Positions 44,041 to 55,870 of a DNA stretch of 64,000 nt are shown piece by piece (position 1 is the stretch's first letter; the number at the start of each line of letters is the position of its first letter). The DNA comes from Polyodon spathula (taxonomy: Eukaryota; Chordata; Actinopteri; Acipenseriformes; Polyodontidae), in contig NC_054538.1 of assembly GCF_017654505.1 (NCBI RefSeq), forward strand, positions 18,423,912 through 18,487,911. The letters run 5' to 3'. The notes beneath the pieces are model-generated. The model saw nothing but the letters and a program-made list of their open reading frames with translations. It searched no databases and was not told the DNA's origin. Both the position numbers and the translations under genes were made by a program.

Positions 44041-45815
44041 GTTTGTTACTACTACACATGGCCAGTGGTTAGTGTTTTAAAATATCAGGGCTGATATTAA
44101 TAGTAGAAATTGGCAAATTAAAACCCAGTTAATGGACACTGACTTTGGCTTATGAGTAGATGCTCCTGGAAGCTTGGATATTTCTGGAGCACTTGCCTCC
44201 AGATAAAGTGTCATCTGCACAATACAGAACAATCAGTGCTGGAAAGGACTTTGGATGGATGGTCAATGTGTAGCACTTACGAAATTGCTAAAAAACAGCA
44301 CAGGGCATATTTTATTGGTTAAATCTGTTCTTTAAAGTAATGTTCTTAGTGTGCAACGTGAAGGTTTTACAGTATTAAAAGCTTAAACATTATGCAAAGG
44401 TTTGTTATAGTCCTGTAACGTTATATCTGACAGTCTTAATACACGCACTTTGTTTTTTTGGGGTTTTTTTTTTACAAGGAAAATGTGATTCCACTGTATA
44501 TTTAAGACAGATTCAAGGTGCAAATTTCACTTGAGAAGATATTATATGAAGGAGAATTGTCTTTAGAGGGCAACAATAATAATTTGACTGGATCCCTTTT
44601 GTTTTTTTCAATCAAGGCCAACAATTTGTGGCTGGATATAAAATATTATGTTTAGACTTCAGTATATTTTTCTAATTAGCACAAAAACAAAAAAAAAAAA
44701 TCTCTCAGGTTACATTACTCATGTGGTTGTTGGCCCTGGGCTGCTGTTTGGCAAACTGCTCTGGTGTTGGGGAGGTCTTTTTCTGTTCTGCTTGATTTTC
44801 TAGTCTGAATTACTTATAGCAATCTTCTATCTCAGTGAAAATGTATAGTAAGCAGATCCTTACGATTAATGTCTGCTGCGTTTAATCACCAATCACCTAA
44901 ACGACCAACTGTGGAGGGTTGTTTTTTTTTTTTTGCCCAGAGAACAACATATTGTCTCATTTTATATTACCAACAGCCCCATTATTATGTCTGTTGTCTA
45001 ATGAATCATGAAGCATTTATTACAAAATGATACCTTTCATGCATCACTATTCATGGAAAATGAATTATGAAGTACTGTAATTTTCCAAACACAACGCATA
45101 CCCTATGACTGGTGTGTGCGTGTGTGAGAAGCCTTGGGTTATATCCGTTGTATAACACAGACCCATTGTATCAATAATATCACAATGTACTATACAGAGT
45201 ATTATAACCTGTGTGTACTGTACACCTTGTGTTTAACATGCATCCTGTTGAAAACAAGCCTCAAATTTTAAATATGTGTACTTTATACTAATAAAATGAT
45301 GATACAGAGCAAATGTTTTTAGTTTTTTTTTTCTGTGATCTTTGGAAAGACTTTTTTTTTTTTTTTTTACCAGATTCAACAAGTACAACTGTAGCCTATG
45401 CATGTTGCAGCTCACTGGAATGCCAAATCCTAGACAAAAGAAAAGAGTAATAAGCCACGTGTTTGTAATGTTAGTTAAAAAAACAATCTATTGTCTTCCA
45501 GTCACAAACAACACTTAAAAAAAAAAAAAAAAAACAAGTAGAGACGCAGTACGAATAATTCCAGATACAAAATTCAAATTGCAATGGCCTGACAATTATT
45601 TTGCACTGCTCTCTATGTAAGCTTAACAGCAATTTAAATTACTCAACACACACAAATAATGATACAAATAAAGTACAATTATTCAGCGAAAGTAGATTCA
45701 TAACTAAATCGACTACGGTGTTTCCATTGTCTGGGGAAATAAAAAAATACAGAGATAGAAAATTAAATTCTACAAACTGAAATTTATTATTTTTCTCAAT
45801 AACAGTCGGTGAAAT
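44041..45815. other. no gene; many homopolymer runs
   Basis: AT-rich with A or T runs near 44465, 44690, 44920, 45350 and 45520. No element or gene is recognised. Confidence 0.5.
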
Positions 45816-46354
45816 TCAGTGCTTACCCAGCATATTAACACCCTGCCTCTGCTCACGAATGATTGGACAGCTGTCAGATCTTTCACTTTCCATTTGGCTA
45901 CTCACTCGCCTTCAATTTTCATGTAACTACCGTGAACAGCCTCTGCTTGCTTATGATTGGACAGCTGCGTAAAAATTGGCAGATATTTGACTCTCCTATT
46001 GGTTAAACTAACATTTAGTACCTGCACTTGAAACAGACACAGTCCCACCTAGCTAACTTATGACTGGGCTACCGCAGAGACACTGCAGATATTCAATTGG
46101 TTGATCGCATCGCAAAAGTCATTCAGGAAAAAGAAAATGTCGCGTACTACAAGCACAGCATAAGCGAGCAGTACTGTCAACAGACTGCTGTGGCGCTTTT
46201 GTTGGATAACGTGTTTAAAGCTTTCTTTATTTTCCCATGCTACGACCCGCAAGAAATGTGTTCACGACCCATAATTTAAGAACAGCTGCCACGGGCACGC
46301 TGACCTGGCTTCCGGGCATGAATTTGCCCGCGGGCACGACTTTGAGTACCACTG
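45816..46354 (-). mobile_element. hAT-like terminus with CCAAT-rich degenerate tandem units
   Basis: The right edge, reverse-complemented, reads CAGTGGTACTCAAAGTCGTG, a typical hAT terminal repeat, followed by gcccgcgggc and a second palindromic GC patch. Inside are three degenerate units (about 45845, 45940 and 46044), each with (t)tatgattgg(a)cagctg or a variant, then an attgg box (inverted CCAAT). Spaced CCAAT boxes next to a hAT end suggest the promoter side of a hAT-derived unit. The 8-bp flank ctttagca (46355-46362) could not be matched at the other end. Confidence 0.5.
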
Positions 46355-48400
46355 CTTTAGCACCTCATCCTCCGGCATCCTAAGCAAAGTGACCCTGGGA
46401 CCGAATACGCAGGGTCTTCTTCATCTTGCCCTTTTCCACTGAATGTTTTCCTACCTCTCCTCAACAAGAGCCAAGTGTGCCATTGCAACCATCCTGAAGG
46501 CAATGACAGGTGTGCGCTTTTATACAGCTCTTAGTTACTTGCTTTTACAATGGTTTGCAGCTTGTAAGAAGAGGTGTAAAGTTTTTGGAGGGTCAGCAAT
46601 TCTTACATCAGATTATAATGTTTGCGCCCGCTTAGTATCCAGATCCCTGCCCAATTCCATGCTCTTTTCTTCATTTGAATGCATTTCAATATAATTTTAA
46701 TGGATAATGATGGCAAAGTGCAAATTTGATAGCGGGAGCAGAACGCCAGATGAACACCATTCTTTACATACGCCACATTTTTAGCAACTGGTAAAATCAT
46801 ACTTTATGGCTGCAAAACATGATCTACGACAGCATTACGGGGGCTGTGCACCTGCAAATCACTTTGCCCATTTCCTTACATCACCCCCTAGATGTGCATT
46901 ATGGTCATTTTCATAAGGGTAAGGTAGGGTGATTCCAAGTAATCAAATTACATTTCAAAGGTCACTTTATCGAACATTCCTACATGTGAACTGGAGGTCC
47001 ATACACCTATAGAGATCCCTTGTTATTTTGCAATTCAAAAATTCAGTTGAGTCAATTTTGATTTAAGTGTGTAAGGACCCCTCAATACATGATGCTCTCT
47101 TTTTTAAATGTTTTAATGTGTTTTAAAAAAATCAATTCGCTGCAGTGTGTTGTATAATGCCCCAGCTCAATGCCAAGCTGTATAGGGTTAACACACTAGA
47201 GGAGACACCGTGTGGTTCGTAAGTAGCTTTCACTGCTTATTGCCCTCTACGTAGTTATTTTAAAACATGGTTGTATTCATATCATTATTGAACTGTAATT
47301 TTAGGAGAAATTTAAAAGTTTAGTCCTAAAAGTGCATTGCATGTCCTCTCTGAAGTACTGGAAATTGAAAAGTACAAGGCAGCCAGACTCTTCCCAGATT
47401 ACTACAATATGAGTGATTCTATTAATAACCTCAAACAGTCAGAAACACTGTTCCACACAATTTATGAATACATATTTTAAACTTTACTTTACAATCACCA
47501 TCACTGGCCAACTAACTATGTGTGAGCCTAATTTTATTTAATTCATTTATTATTGTTCACACACTTCAAATAAAGGGTCCGGGTTATGTGTTAGATACTA
47601 GTCCCAAGATCATTAACATTCTCATTTGATTTACTTCTTGTATTTACGTGATACATTTTAAATGTGTGGGTATTTGTCTTGATCGCCACATTACAATTTA
47701 TTTTATTAAAAAAAAAAAAAAAAATCCATTAAATAAAATTAGGCTCTCACATCACTGAAAACCAAATAAATCATGTGTAAACGTTATTTACAGGTTACCA
47801 TATTTAAAGGGTATGCATATACATGAATTCAGGTACACTGTAAAATTATCTTTGCGTTTACTCAATACCAATGCATATTTTCAAATTATATTTTTTTGAA
47901 GAGTACACTTTTTTCACACTTTTGTGATAGCTAAGACTAGAATGTAGTCAATATGGCTCTGTCACAGAAAACATATGAAACAAAACTACAGTATGAAACA
48001 ATGGTAACTCGTTTATTTAAAAACGTATGTAAAATATAATTTTAATTATATCTTAATATTTTGTGGCGAAGAGGAAAAATCAACTGCTGCTTGTTACAAA
48101 CATTCAAAAAGTGTTCTGTATTCCCAGGGGTCATCTTAGAGGATCAATACATTCTGGCTGAGATAAATGGGAACAGGAAGATGTGGTTTTACTAATATAA
48201 ACCCTCACTGAAATTACATTGGTTGTCTTGGCTAGGCTGTCACATGAGCACCACAACAACATTACTATTACTACATTATTATTACTGTGAAGTTTACAGT
48301 GATTAATTATGTTTACATTGTTTAGTGGTTTATGACAGTATTCTCATTAAGGTATAAAAGGCCATATTCATATGTATTTGTATGTTTTCAATTGATTTAT
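46355..48400. other. no gene recognised
   Basis: Contains a GC-richer patch at 46370-46470 that I could not identify, a run of 18 A near 47708-47725, and otherwise AT-rich DNA. Confidence 0.5.
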
Positions 48401-48428
48401 GTTTAGTAAAAAAAATGTTTTACTAAAC
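48401..48428. repeat. perfect 11-bp-arm hairpin
   Basis: GTTTAGTAAAA and its complement TTTTACTAAAC flank a 6-base loop, 12 bases before a (TA)n array. Confidence 0.9.
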
Positions 48429-48437
48429 AAATTATTC

Positions 48438-48440
<3 letters not shown>

Positions 48441-48494
<54 letters not shown>
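48441..48494. repeat. (TA)n microsatellite
   Basis: 27 uninterrupted TA units. Confidence 0.98.
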
Positions 48495-48498
<4 letters not shown>

Positions 48499-48511
48499 AA
48501 CATTAATGTGT

Positions 48512-48705
48512 TTGTACACATTGCATTATGTAAAAAATATAGATCTGCACAATAGACTTAAACAGTACAGTAGTACAATCAAATGACTATCTAGCAGGAT
48601 ATTCTACATGTAATACAGGACAAAACAACAAGCTGATGCATTGTAGGATTCACACTGTTGTAGATAACAAAATATTATTTTAAATTGAAACTAAATTATT
48701 ACAGC
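48512..48705 (+). repeat. dispersed repeat, copy 2
   Basis: Partner of 43205-43395 in the same orientation. Best preserved at both ends (acagtacagtagtacaatca and ttttaaattgaaactaaatt), with gaps between. No terminal structure was recognised. Confidence 0.7.
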
Positions 48706-49380
48706 ATATTTTCTTTTATGTCTCTCATAGTTGTATCCTTGCCGCCACCAGTAAGTAAGATCCTTCGCCTGTTATCAATAAAATAAATACCGTGCACAAC
48801 TTCAGACCTGCTGCCATCCCACAATTTGTATGCTATAGAATTTGTCCTTCTAATTAGTTAGTAAACACAGCATGACACTTTGGGAAATATCACACACAGT
48901 CATCTCAATTTCCCATCACCAATTCTGGCCAAATTACCTCCACTTAGTAAATGAAGCAGAAAGTGTGGTCAAGTATCTCCTCATGCTTGCAAACCCTAGT
49001 TTTGCTTGAATTCTGACTTTAGGCACTATAGGTATAGAATATAATGCTAATCACTTAAAACATTGTTTTCAAACGTTTTCAAAATTATTAGCTGTACAAT
49101 AAATAGGGGAATTTCTGCTGAAAAAAAAAACAAAAACATTAAGATGCCTGTTAACAGCAAATTTAATTTAAATAATTATCCTGAGATAAATACAAACTTG
49201 TGATGGACTATATTTATGTCGATGAACAGAAATTACTGTGAGCAGAAATAAATGGGGGGACGGGACAATAATAGTAAAAATTAAACACTGTTTTGAAACA
49301 ACACTAGCACAGAATCAAGAATAATGAAAGCTAAAACATTTTTAAAACTGCAATCACTAGTTTAGATAAGTTAATAAAAT
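48706..49380. other. no gene recognised
   Basis: AT-rich spacer. Confidence 0.5.
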
Positions 49381-49677
49381 TTAAATGATGAACGGTTGTT
49401 GCAACAGCCTGAAAAGTAGCTGTTTAGAGAAGGGCCCGCCCCCCAAACATGACTGCACCGAGGGACAGCCCAGCCTCTGCAGCCTGCCACGCACTCTGAA
49501 GAAACTAAATAGGAACTGCTTGGCACTCAGGTAAGGAAACCTTAGGGGATCCATGGTTAAGGGCAGCCCTTCCTCCGGGCTCTTAGACAGCTGTCTACCT
49601 GTTGGTCCTGCTGCGCATGATGGAGAGGCCAAACAAAGAAACAACATAAATGAAAGCCACACGGTGCCTTTATGCAC
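49381..49677 (-). CDS. hypothetical secreted-peptide-like ORF (98 codons)
   Basis: From ATG at 49677 the minus strand encodes an N-terminus with a short polar start, a hydrophobic core and a small-residue cleavage site: MHKGTVWLSFMLFLCLASPS, then C-A-A. That is a textbook signal-peptide shape, with predicted cleavage near residue 22. The remainder is Leu/Arg-rich with a Cys pair five residues apart (GCPSVQSC) and arginine clusters (RVRGR), as in peptide precursors, and ends at TAA by 49381. The DNA is GC-richer than its surroundings. There is a TATA-like ttaaataa about 40 bases upstream of the ATG. A donor-like CAG|GTAGAC occurs near codon 27, so only the first part may be exonic. I do not recognise the family. 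It could be exon 1 of a secreted protein or a chance frame. Confidence 0.3.
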   Translation of the reverse strand: MHKGTVWLSFMLFLCLASPSCAAGPTGRQLSKSPEEGLPLTMDPLRFPYLSAKQFLFSFFRVRGRLQRLGCPSVQSCLGGGPFSKQLLFRLLQQPFII

Positions 49678-50100
49678 TTGGAGATAACGTGTGTTGACTG
49701 TTATTTAAGCAACGATGTCCTTGCCATCCACTAAATGATCAACTAGTAGCTTAGGGGCTGAAGGTAAAGCCAAAGCCACTAAACGCTCTTGCTGGTCACT
49801 AGCAAACTGGAAAGGACATGCCCAGGATACTTTGCTGCTAGTATGAACTAAAAATGACTTTTGAGAGGTTAGCATGATTTATTTATTTAAACATACATAT
49901 GTACCTGGAATTCATTAAACAACTACTCTTAATGTTTTTTTCAAAAGCCTCAGCAGTTGTGTAAAAATAAGCTTCAGGATAAAACCAATAAAATCTGATG
50001 AAGACACTAACTACCAGTTCTGGCTTCTTCAGTCACGTCTTCCCAGTCTACTAAAATCTCAAATACATACTGGAGAGTCTGTCGATCCAAATTGCATTGC
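49678..50100. other. no gene recognised
   Basis: AT-rich spacer between the secreted-peptide-like ORF and the hairpin. Confidence 0.5.
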
Positions 50101-50181
50101 TGATTCTGGCATAGATTAGCATAGCCTGTAAAGAACTGATGTTATCACTAATACAGGCTATACTAATTAAAGCCAGAATCA
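50101..50181. ncRNA. candidate pre-miRNA-like hairpin
   Basis: A 30-base arm at 50101-50130 pairs with 50152-50181 at 26 of 30 positions, with mismatches clustered in two internal loops, around a 21-base terminal loop. Weaker pairing extends about 13 bases further out. Size, arm length and interrupted pairing are those of an animal microRNA precursor. A short MITE would look similar, but no terminal duplication was found. I do not recognise a known miRNA seed in either arm. Confidence 0.35.
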
Positions 50182-51880
50182 TCAATTCAGTCTTCAGAAT
50201 ATTTTCCTGTAGAGGTTGCATTTGAGCTCAGGCACTGTGGATTAAAACCTTCAATTAACACAAAGCCAGTTCACAGGGTGATAGGGGTGTTACAGTGACC
50301 TCCTTGGGCTTTTAAACTAAGATTCACTGAACATAACCCAATACAGTAGAAACTTTCCTAAATTGATTTATAAAGTTTCAATCATTCCACCAACAAAACA
50401 AAACAAAAAAAACATTATCATGGAAACAAATAGGAGGTTGTTACTGTTTAAAACTATTTAGCTATTGGGATATATTCAATTAATCTAAATGGTGGCAGTG
50501 ATCTAAATACTGATGATATTTAAATCATTAATAAAGGGCCCAAGGTCAATGACTTACAACAAGTACATCCATTGAATAGGCCCCATTGTGTGTCAATTAA
50601 TCTAATCAGACCGCAGTATTTGGCTTTATCTTGCAAGCAGTGCGTTATTGCTTTAGTTATCTACAAGGATGCGGATGCAGCTGTGGGTACTTATGGGTGG
50701 GACCTGCAGAGAGCCATTACAGTACACGTCCCTGGAAAGCGTGCTGATAATCCTGAACAGCTACCTCAAAACCGGGATTATACAGGGGAAACCAATACAA
50801 ACCCAGTTTGTTGAGTATTACATACTTTACAAAACTAAATAGACTTTAGAGAAGACTTTAATAAATACTGTGCAAGCTTAAGCAACTTACAGGGTAATAA
50901 AAGCAGGGGGCTGTACTATTTTATTATTACTTTTATTTATTCATTTTTGTCAGGTCATGAATTGAGCTGTGTAGTAGGCATTTTCTTCTTTTTTTTGTTT
51001 TAAAATGTCAATGAATTTGCTAAAATTTCTCACAAAACATAAGGTAAGTGTTCATTCTCCTTTTATTTGTTTCAGGACACTATATCACTCTTTTCTATGC
51101 TCTAATCCTTTAAAGAAATCTGGTTCACATGTACAACAGTCTAGGCTTTAATGTCTTGTCTGATATACAGTAATTGGCCAATTTTCTCCCTGTAAGGTGA
51201 TGTGCCTGTTTCAATTTATGCCAGTCATTTATTTGGTTAGACTTTCAAATTGAAAGGAAACAAAATCTATGTAACAATGACTATGATTGGTCATCCCACT
51301 GGCAAAACTACATAATTGGAGAATAAATTATAAAGCACTTTATTAGAGGTTTAAAAGGTTGTTTCTTTGACTGATCACACATGACAAGCAATACCAGCCC
51401 TTTTCAATAAGATGATTGCTTGTCTGCGCCACTATGCTTTTTTTTCTGGAAAAGCATGGAGCAGACTGTTTGTGTCTGCCAGTTTTAGAAGAAAATGAGA
51501 ATGAACATGGTTTGTTTGTGGTTACATACAGTATACAGTGCCAAGCACAGTGTTGGTAAACCCTGGTGATTGACGGCCAAATCATATTCAATCATTATTC
51601 AGGTTATAAGCAATAACAAACACAGTATAGAATCACATGACACAGGTATGTACCTCCCCCTCCCCCAATACAGACAGAAAACCACAATTCCCAGGAATTC
51701 AGAAATCTTACACTGCCCTCTCCCGGGTTCATATTCTAGGCTAACCATCAGAACAGGGATTTGAACTAGACAGAGAGGTGTAAAATAAAATTACGTCCAC
51801 TGAATTGAAAAACTCAAGAAGTGTTCAGACACGGTACCTATTTGTAATGCTAGATGAATTTGTATTGACTCAAGGATAAA

Positions 51881-51883
<3 letters not shown>
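50182..51883. other. no gene; possible short MITE ends near 50467 and 50580
   Basis: gggatatattcaatt at about 50467 and aattgaat-type text near 50572 (cattgaataggcccc) could be the two ends of a 120-base MITE, but the match is short. The 80-codon open frame that follows (50572-50814) has no motif. Confidence 0.35.

Positions 51884-51955
<72 letters not shown>
51884..51955. repeat. (TA)n microsatellite
   Basis: About 36 TA units. Confidence 0.98.
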
Positions 51956-51956
<1 letters not shown>

Positions 51957-52742
51957 AATATATTAATCAGTAACCACCCAGTTACTGCATATGACTTTCC
52001 CAAATCTTTTTTTTTTTCTTCTGATATGTATGGAACACATTATTGTATTACACACTTCTCCCACATTTTCCCCTACTCCATCAAAGAACACAGATATATA
52101 GTACCAGCTATTAAATAAAATTTCAACACCAGCCACAGACTTCTAGTGCTGGGTCCTTCAGCTGTGTTCTGGGACTTCAAAGATACAAACAACCCTAAAA
52201 CTAACATGACAAAGAAATACGCTACATTTCAGGGACAGGGAGACCACATTTAGTCACAACTTTATAACAGTAAGCACTTAAAATGTGAATCCAGTTACAT
52301 ATTAAATAGTACTTGAATGATTGCTTGACACATTACCCTGACCAACTGTGCATGAATACTTTATAGTCTATATATTTCAATAATTCTATGAAAAAAATAT
52401 TTCTGAAACATTTTAATATTAATGTAATCAGTAAGATTGGTCCTGCTGGAATTATATGATGATGCTGAAATATTATCCCTTGTTTTATATGCTTTTTGGT
52501 TAGTGTATCAACGGATATAATTTGTCCAGAATCTTTAATTCCTGATAACTGCATGTTTTTTGCTTATAATTCATAATTTAACAGGCGCATTATTTATGAT
52601 GGACCATAAATAATATCCAGTCACATAATTTGTATTTAAAAAAAGCTACACACATTGCCAAGAACATACTGCCTTCGAAATACAATGAGTTTCCATCTCA
52701 AATGAAACAATAAAATAGTCTTTTCACCAGACAAAACCAGAG

Positions 52743-52745
<3 letters not shown>
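51956..52745. other. no gene recognised
   Basis: AT-rich spacer between two TA arrays. Confidence 0.55.

Positions 52746-52817
<72 letters not shown>
52746..52817. repeat. (TA)n microsatellite
   Basis: About 36 TA units. Confidence 0.98.
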
Positions 52818-52821
<4 letters not shown>

Positions 52822-53977
52822 CATATATAAGACTGACAAAAAAGCTCATTCTTACATACCCAGATACTGAAACTCTCAATAATGTGCAAAAGCATGACCA
52901 TGTTTCATTACAATTGAATAAACAGTAAATAAAACTCTATACAGTGACACACATTCTCCCCCACTTTGTGGAGGATAGGCATCGACAGGGGGAGATTTTA
53001 AAACTCCTGAATTTTTGACAAAAACAGCGCCAAGGAGATAAAGTCTGTTACCCAAGATATTAAGGGAGGAATAACAATCATTCTGTTATACCCAATTTCC
53101 AGATACAGGACAGAGTTGTCTCTGCTAATATGTGAATGTCTGTCTGGACATTTGAAGTTGAATCTAAGAATCTAAATCTTTAATATGTTTCAGTATATAC
53201 AATTCAGGTCAGGGACATGACCCTTATAACCTTAATCAATTACAGACCAATTGGTTATTTGGGCTGTTAGGTAGTTTTTCCTTAATTAAGTCAAAGATCA
53301 GTTGGAGATCACATAGATGTGAATTATCAGAAGGATGTACATCTCAGTCTACATGAGGGCTTTTTTTAATGACCTTAGTTTTGACAGTGCCTGACGTCTG
53401 GACTTACAAGTGACATTTCTGGGCATTCTAGCATTAAGATGTGTCCCATTTCACATTAGAATATGATATTGAATAGGTTGGTGCCATTTAAACTGAAAAA
53501 ACAACAGAAGGGCCTAGTAAAAGCACTACTGCAGCAGTGAGTCATTCCAAAGTGGTTTGAATCCCGTTCGCACTGAGCTGATCTTAAGAACTGAAACATC
53601 GTTAATCATAAGTATTTTGACTATTGCTAAGGGTTCATTATATATTGCACAATTTACTATTTTTCTTTTAACATATCAATTTAAATAATGCATTCTAAAA
53701 GATACCCAAGCATATGCTACAGTTTAAGCTACAGGAAGATGAGGAATAACATTCACTTACATCCAATGAATCTGAATCATGCACAGGGTTCAATAAAGGA
53801 TCCCAAGATAATGACAAAATGTTGACCCAAATGTCACAGAATCTTAATTAGCTTAATGTGGCGCTTTTTTCCCCTAATAGTGTGAATTATGGGCAGATGA
53901 AACATTTTAACTCACATTTAAATGCAAATGTTGGCTCTCGGTAAATGGCTGGCTGGCTGAATGTAATACTAATGCTG

Positions 53978-53982
<5 letters not shown>
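52818..53982. other. no gene; candidate conserved non-coding block at 53800-53960
   Basis: 53800-53960 (cttaattagcttaatgtggc and following) is repeat-free and rich in homeodomain-type cores; the rest is plain AT-rich DNA. Confidence 0.4.

Positions 53983-54038
<56 letters not shown>
53983..54038. repeat. (TA)n microsatellite
   Basis: 28 TA units. Confidence 0.98.
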
Positions 54039-54041
<3 letters not shown>

Positions 54042-54239
54042 AAAGAGTAGGTGTTCCTGACCTTAATTTGGAGGCTTTAGGACCCTGAGGATTTAGGGAA
54101 CATCTACTCCATCTTGTTCAGGGTGTCTGCAAGAGGCAGCCATCTTAATATTAATGCAAATGATTTAATTATTTAATTTAATTGTATGATTTGTTAATTG
54201 TTTTGGCAGTTAGCATGACCATTATAAATTAGAGCCAGT

Positions 54240-54605
54240 TGCCAATACTTGTTACTGTGGGGCATATAAGCCTCCCAGTTGGTTAATTCAGGGCTGCCGA
54301 GATGGAGGAAGCAGAAAGCTGAGTGCTCTGCTTCCAAGAAGTCTTGTAAAGGAAGTACTGTGTGTATTGTGTTTCCGTGTAAAAACTGTGTGCTGTAGTT
54401 TCGTATCGGTAAGCAGCTTAGCTGCCCGGTGGTCAGTCAGGGACTGTACGCTGTTTAGTTAGTACTCCTTTAAGGAGTTAGGCTTTTGTTTATTTTGTTT
54501 GGTTTTTATGAATAAATATACAGGCCCTATCCTGTTTAAATTGCATCTGTGGTCCAGTAAATGTTTCTTTTACACACAAGAAGACAGTGAAAAGGTCCCG
54601 ATCTG
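54240..54605 (+). mobile_element. LTR-like cassette
   Basis: A TATA-like catataag near 54265, a GC-richer transcribed-looking region, tttgttta-rich sequence, aataaa at 54511-54516, and about 90 further bases ending near caccttgtcac. The layout matches the other LTR-like cassettes. No coding interior is attached. Confidence 0.45.
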
Positions 54606-54639
54606 TGGCAAAGCACCCCACCTTGTCACTATATATAAA

Positions 54640-55870
54640 AAGTTTTGCATTTGTGGATGAGGAAAGTTACAAGAAATAAGATGTCTACAATTATTTATTT
54701 AAGCAAAAATGCTAATTTAAAAGTATTCTTGCCCTGTGATGCTAGGATTGTATTGTCTACAAGTTGCTAGAAATTTCAATATGATAATGCAGAACCTAAT
54801 TCTAGAAGAGTCTGGAAAACGCTGGATTGTAGGTGAACATTCTTGAGAGTATAAAAGGGTCAGGCCTAGGAAGATTGCTGTCATTTAACAATAATTCAAT
54901 ATGGGGGAAAATAAGAGGTATCTGAAGACCTTAGGCAGAAAATTATTTATTGTCAAAGCTGGAGAAGGATCCAAGAAGATTTCAAGGCAATTGAGTGTCC
55001 AAATTTCAATTATAATTTTTATTATCAAGAGGTACTAGACTCATGGTACTGTCACAATGCTCCCTTAGTCTAGAAGAATGGTTTACACCAAGAACAAGTA
55101 GAAGAATTGTGAAGAAGTTAATACAGATCTGAGATTGACTGCCAAATAATTTCAAAGTGAATTGGCTGCAAATGGGCCTGGGGTTTCCATGTCAACCACA
55201 GGGCGAGTATTGCACGGTGAAGGTCTCAATGGTCGCAGGCCAAGGGAAAACCCACTCTTAGGAAAATGTCACAAGGACAATCGCTTAAAGTTTGCAAAAC
55301 AGCATTAGAATTATGAATACGAGTTCTGGTCAAAAGGTTTGAAGTGACGAAACAAAAATCGAGCTATTTGATCACGCTGATAGTTGTTATGTTTGGAGAA
55401 AGCCTGGTGAGGCATACAAAGAAAACACCATACCTACTGTCAAGGTGGCAATATCCTTCTATATGGCTGTTTTTGTTCTAATGGCACAGGAAATTTAGTT
55501 CCAATACATGGTAAAATTGATTCCATAACATAGCAAAAGATATTGGCCAATCGTCTGAAACCCTGTGCTACAAAACTTGGTTTAAAATGCAACAGGACGT
55601 TCCAACACAACAACGATCCAAAGCACATATTAAAATCATGCCAAAAGTTCATTGAGAAATCTCCTAATCGTCTAAAAGAGGTGATTATTGCTAAAGATGC
55701 CTCAACTAGATAGTAATTTAATTTTCCTTGTTAGGTTATGAATACTTTTGAATTAGCATTTTTTTGTAGCAAAACTTTTGCTACAAAATATTTTTCCTAA
55801 AATTATTTGTTTCCGAGAAATTTCTAGAAATTAGAAATTTCTACTGGGGTATGTAAACTTTTGACTACAG
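54640..55870 (+). pseudogene. Tc1-like element with mutated catalytic Asp
   Basis: ATG at 54901 opens MGENKRYLKTLGRKLFIVKA, then GSKKISRQLSVQ, the first HTH. A broken middle carries NGRRPRENPLLRKCHKDNRL near 55230-55290. SDETKIELFD (first Asp at 55346-55348) and SCYVWRKPGEAYKENTIPTV follow. The second catalytic Asp is replaced: QHDND reads QHNND, with AAC at 55609-55611. The Glu block (SPDLNPIE) is gone, replaced by SPNRLKE. The upstream leader agtataaaagggtcaggcc and a right terminal repeat (ggggtatgtaaacttttgac near 55845) fit a Tc1 lineage distinct from the others here. Many stops are present and it is inactive. Confidence 0.78.
55762..55788. repeat. perfect 13-bp-arm palindrome
   Basis: TTTTGTAGCAAAA, one C, then TTTTGCTACAAAA. 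It lies in the 3' part of the Tc1-like element. Confidence 0.93.

Noticed and set aside
46370..46470. Possible exon or processed pseudogene in a GC-richer patch
   Set aside because: No open frame on either strand longer than chance and no recognisable protein.
50465..50586. 120-bp MITE with gggatatattcaat ends
   Set aside because: Terminal match is about 12 bases with differences and there is no convincing target duplication.
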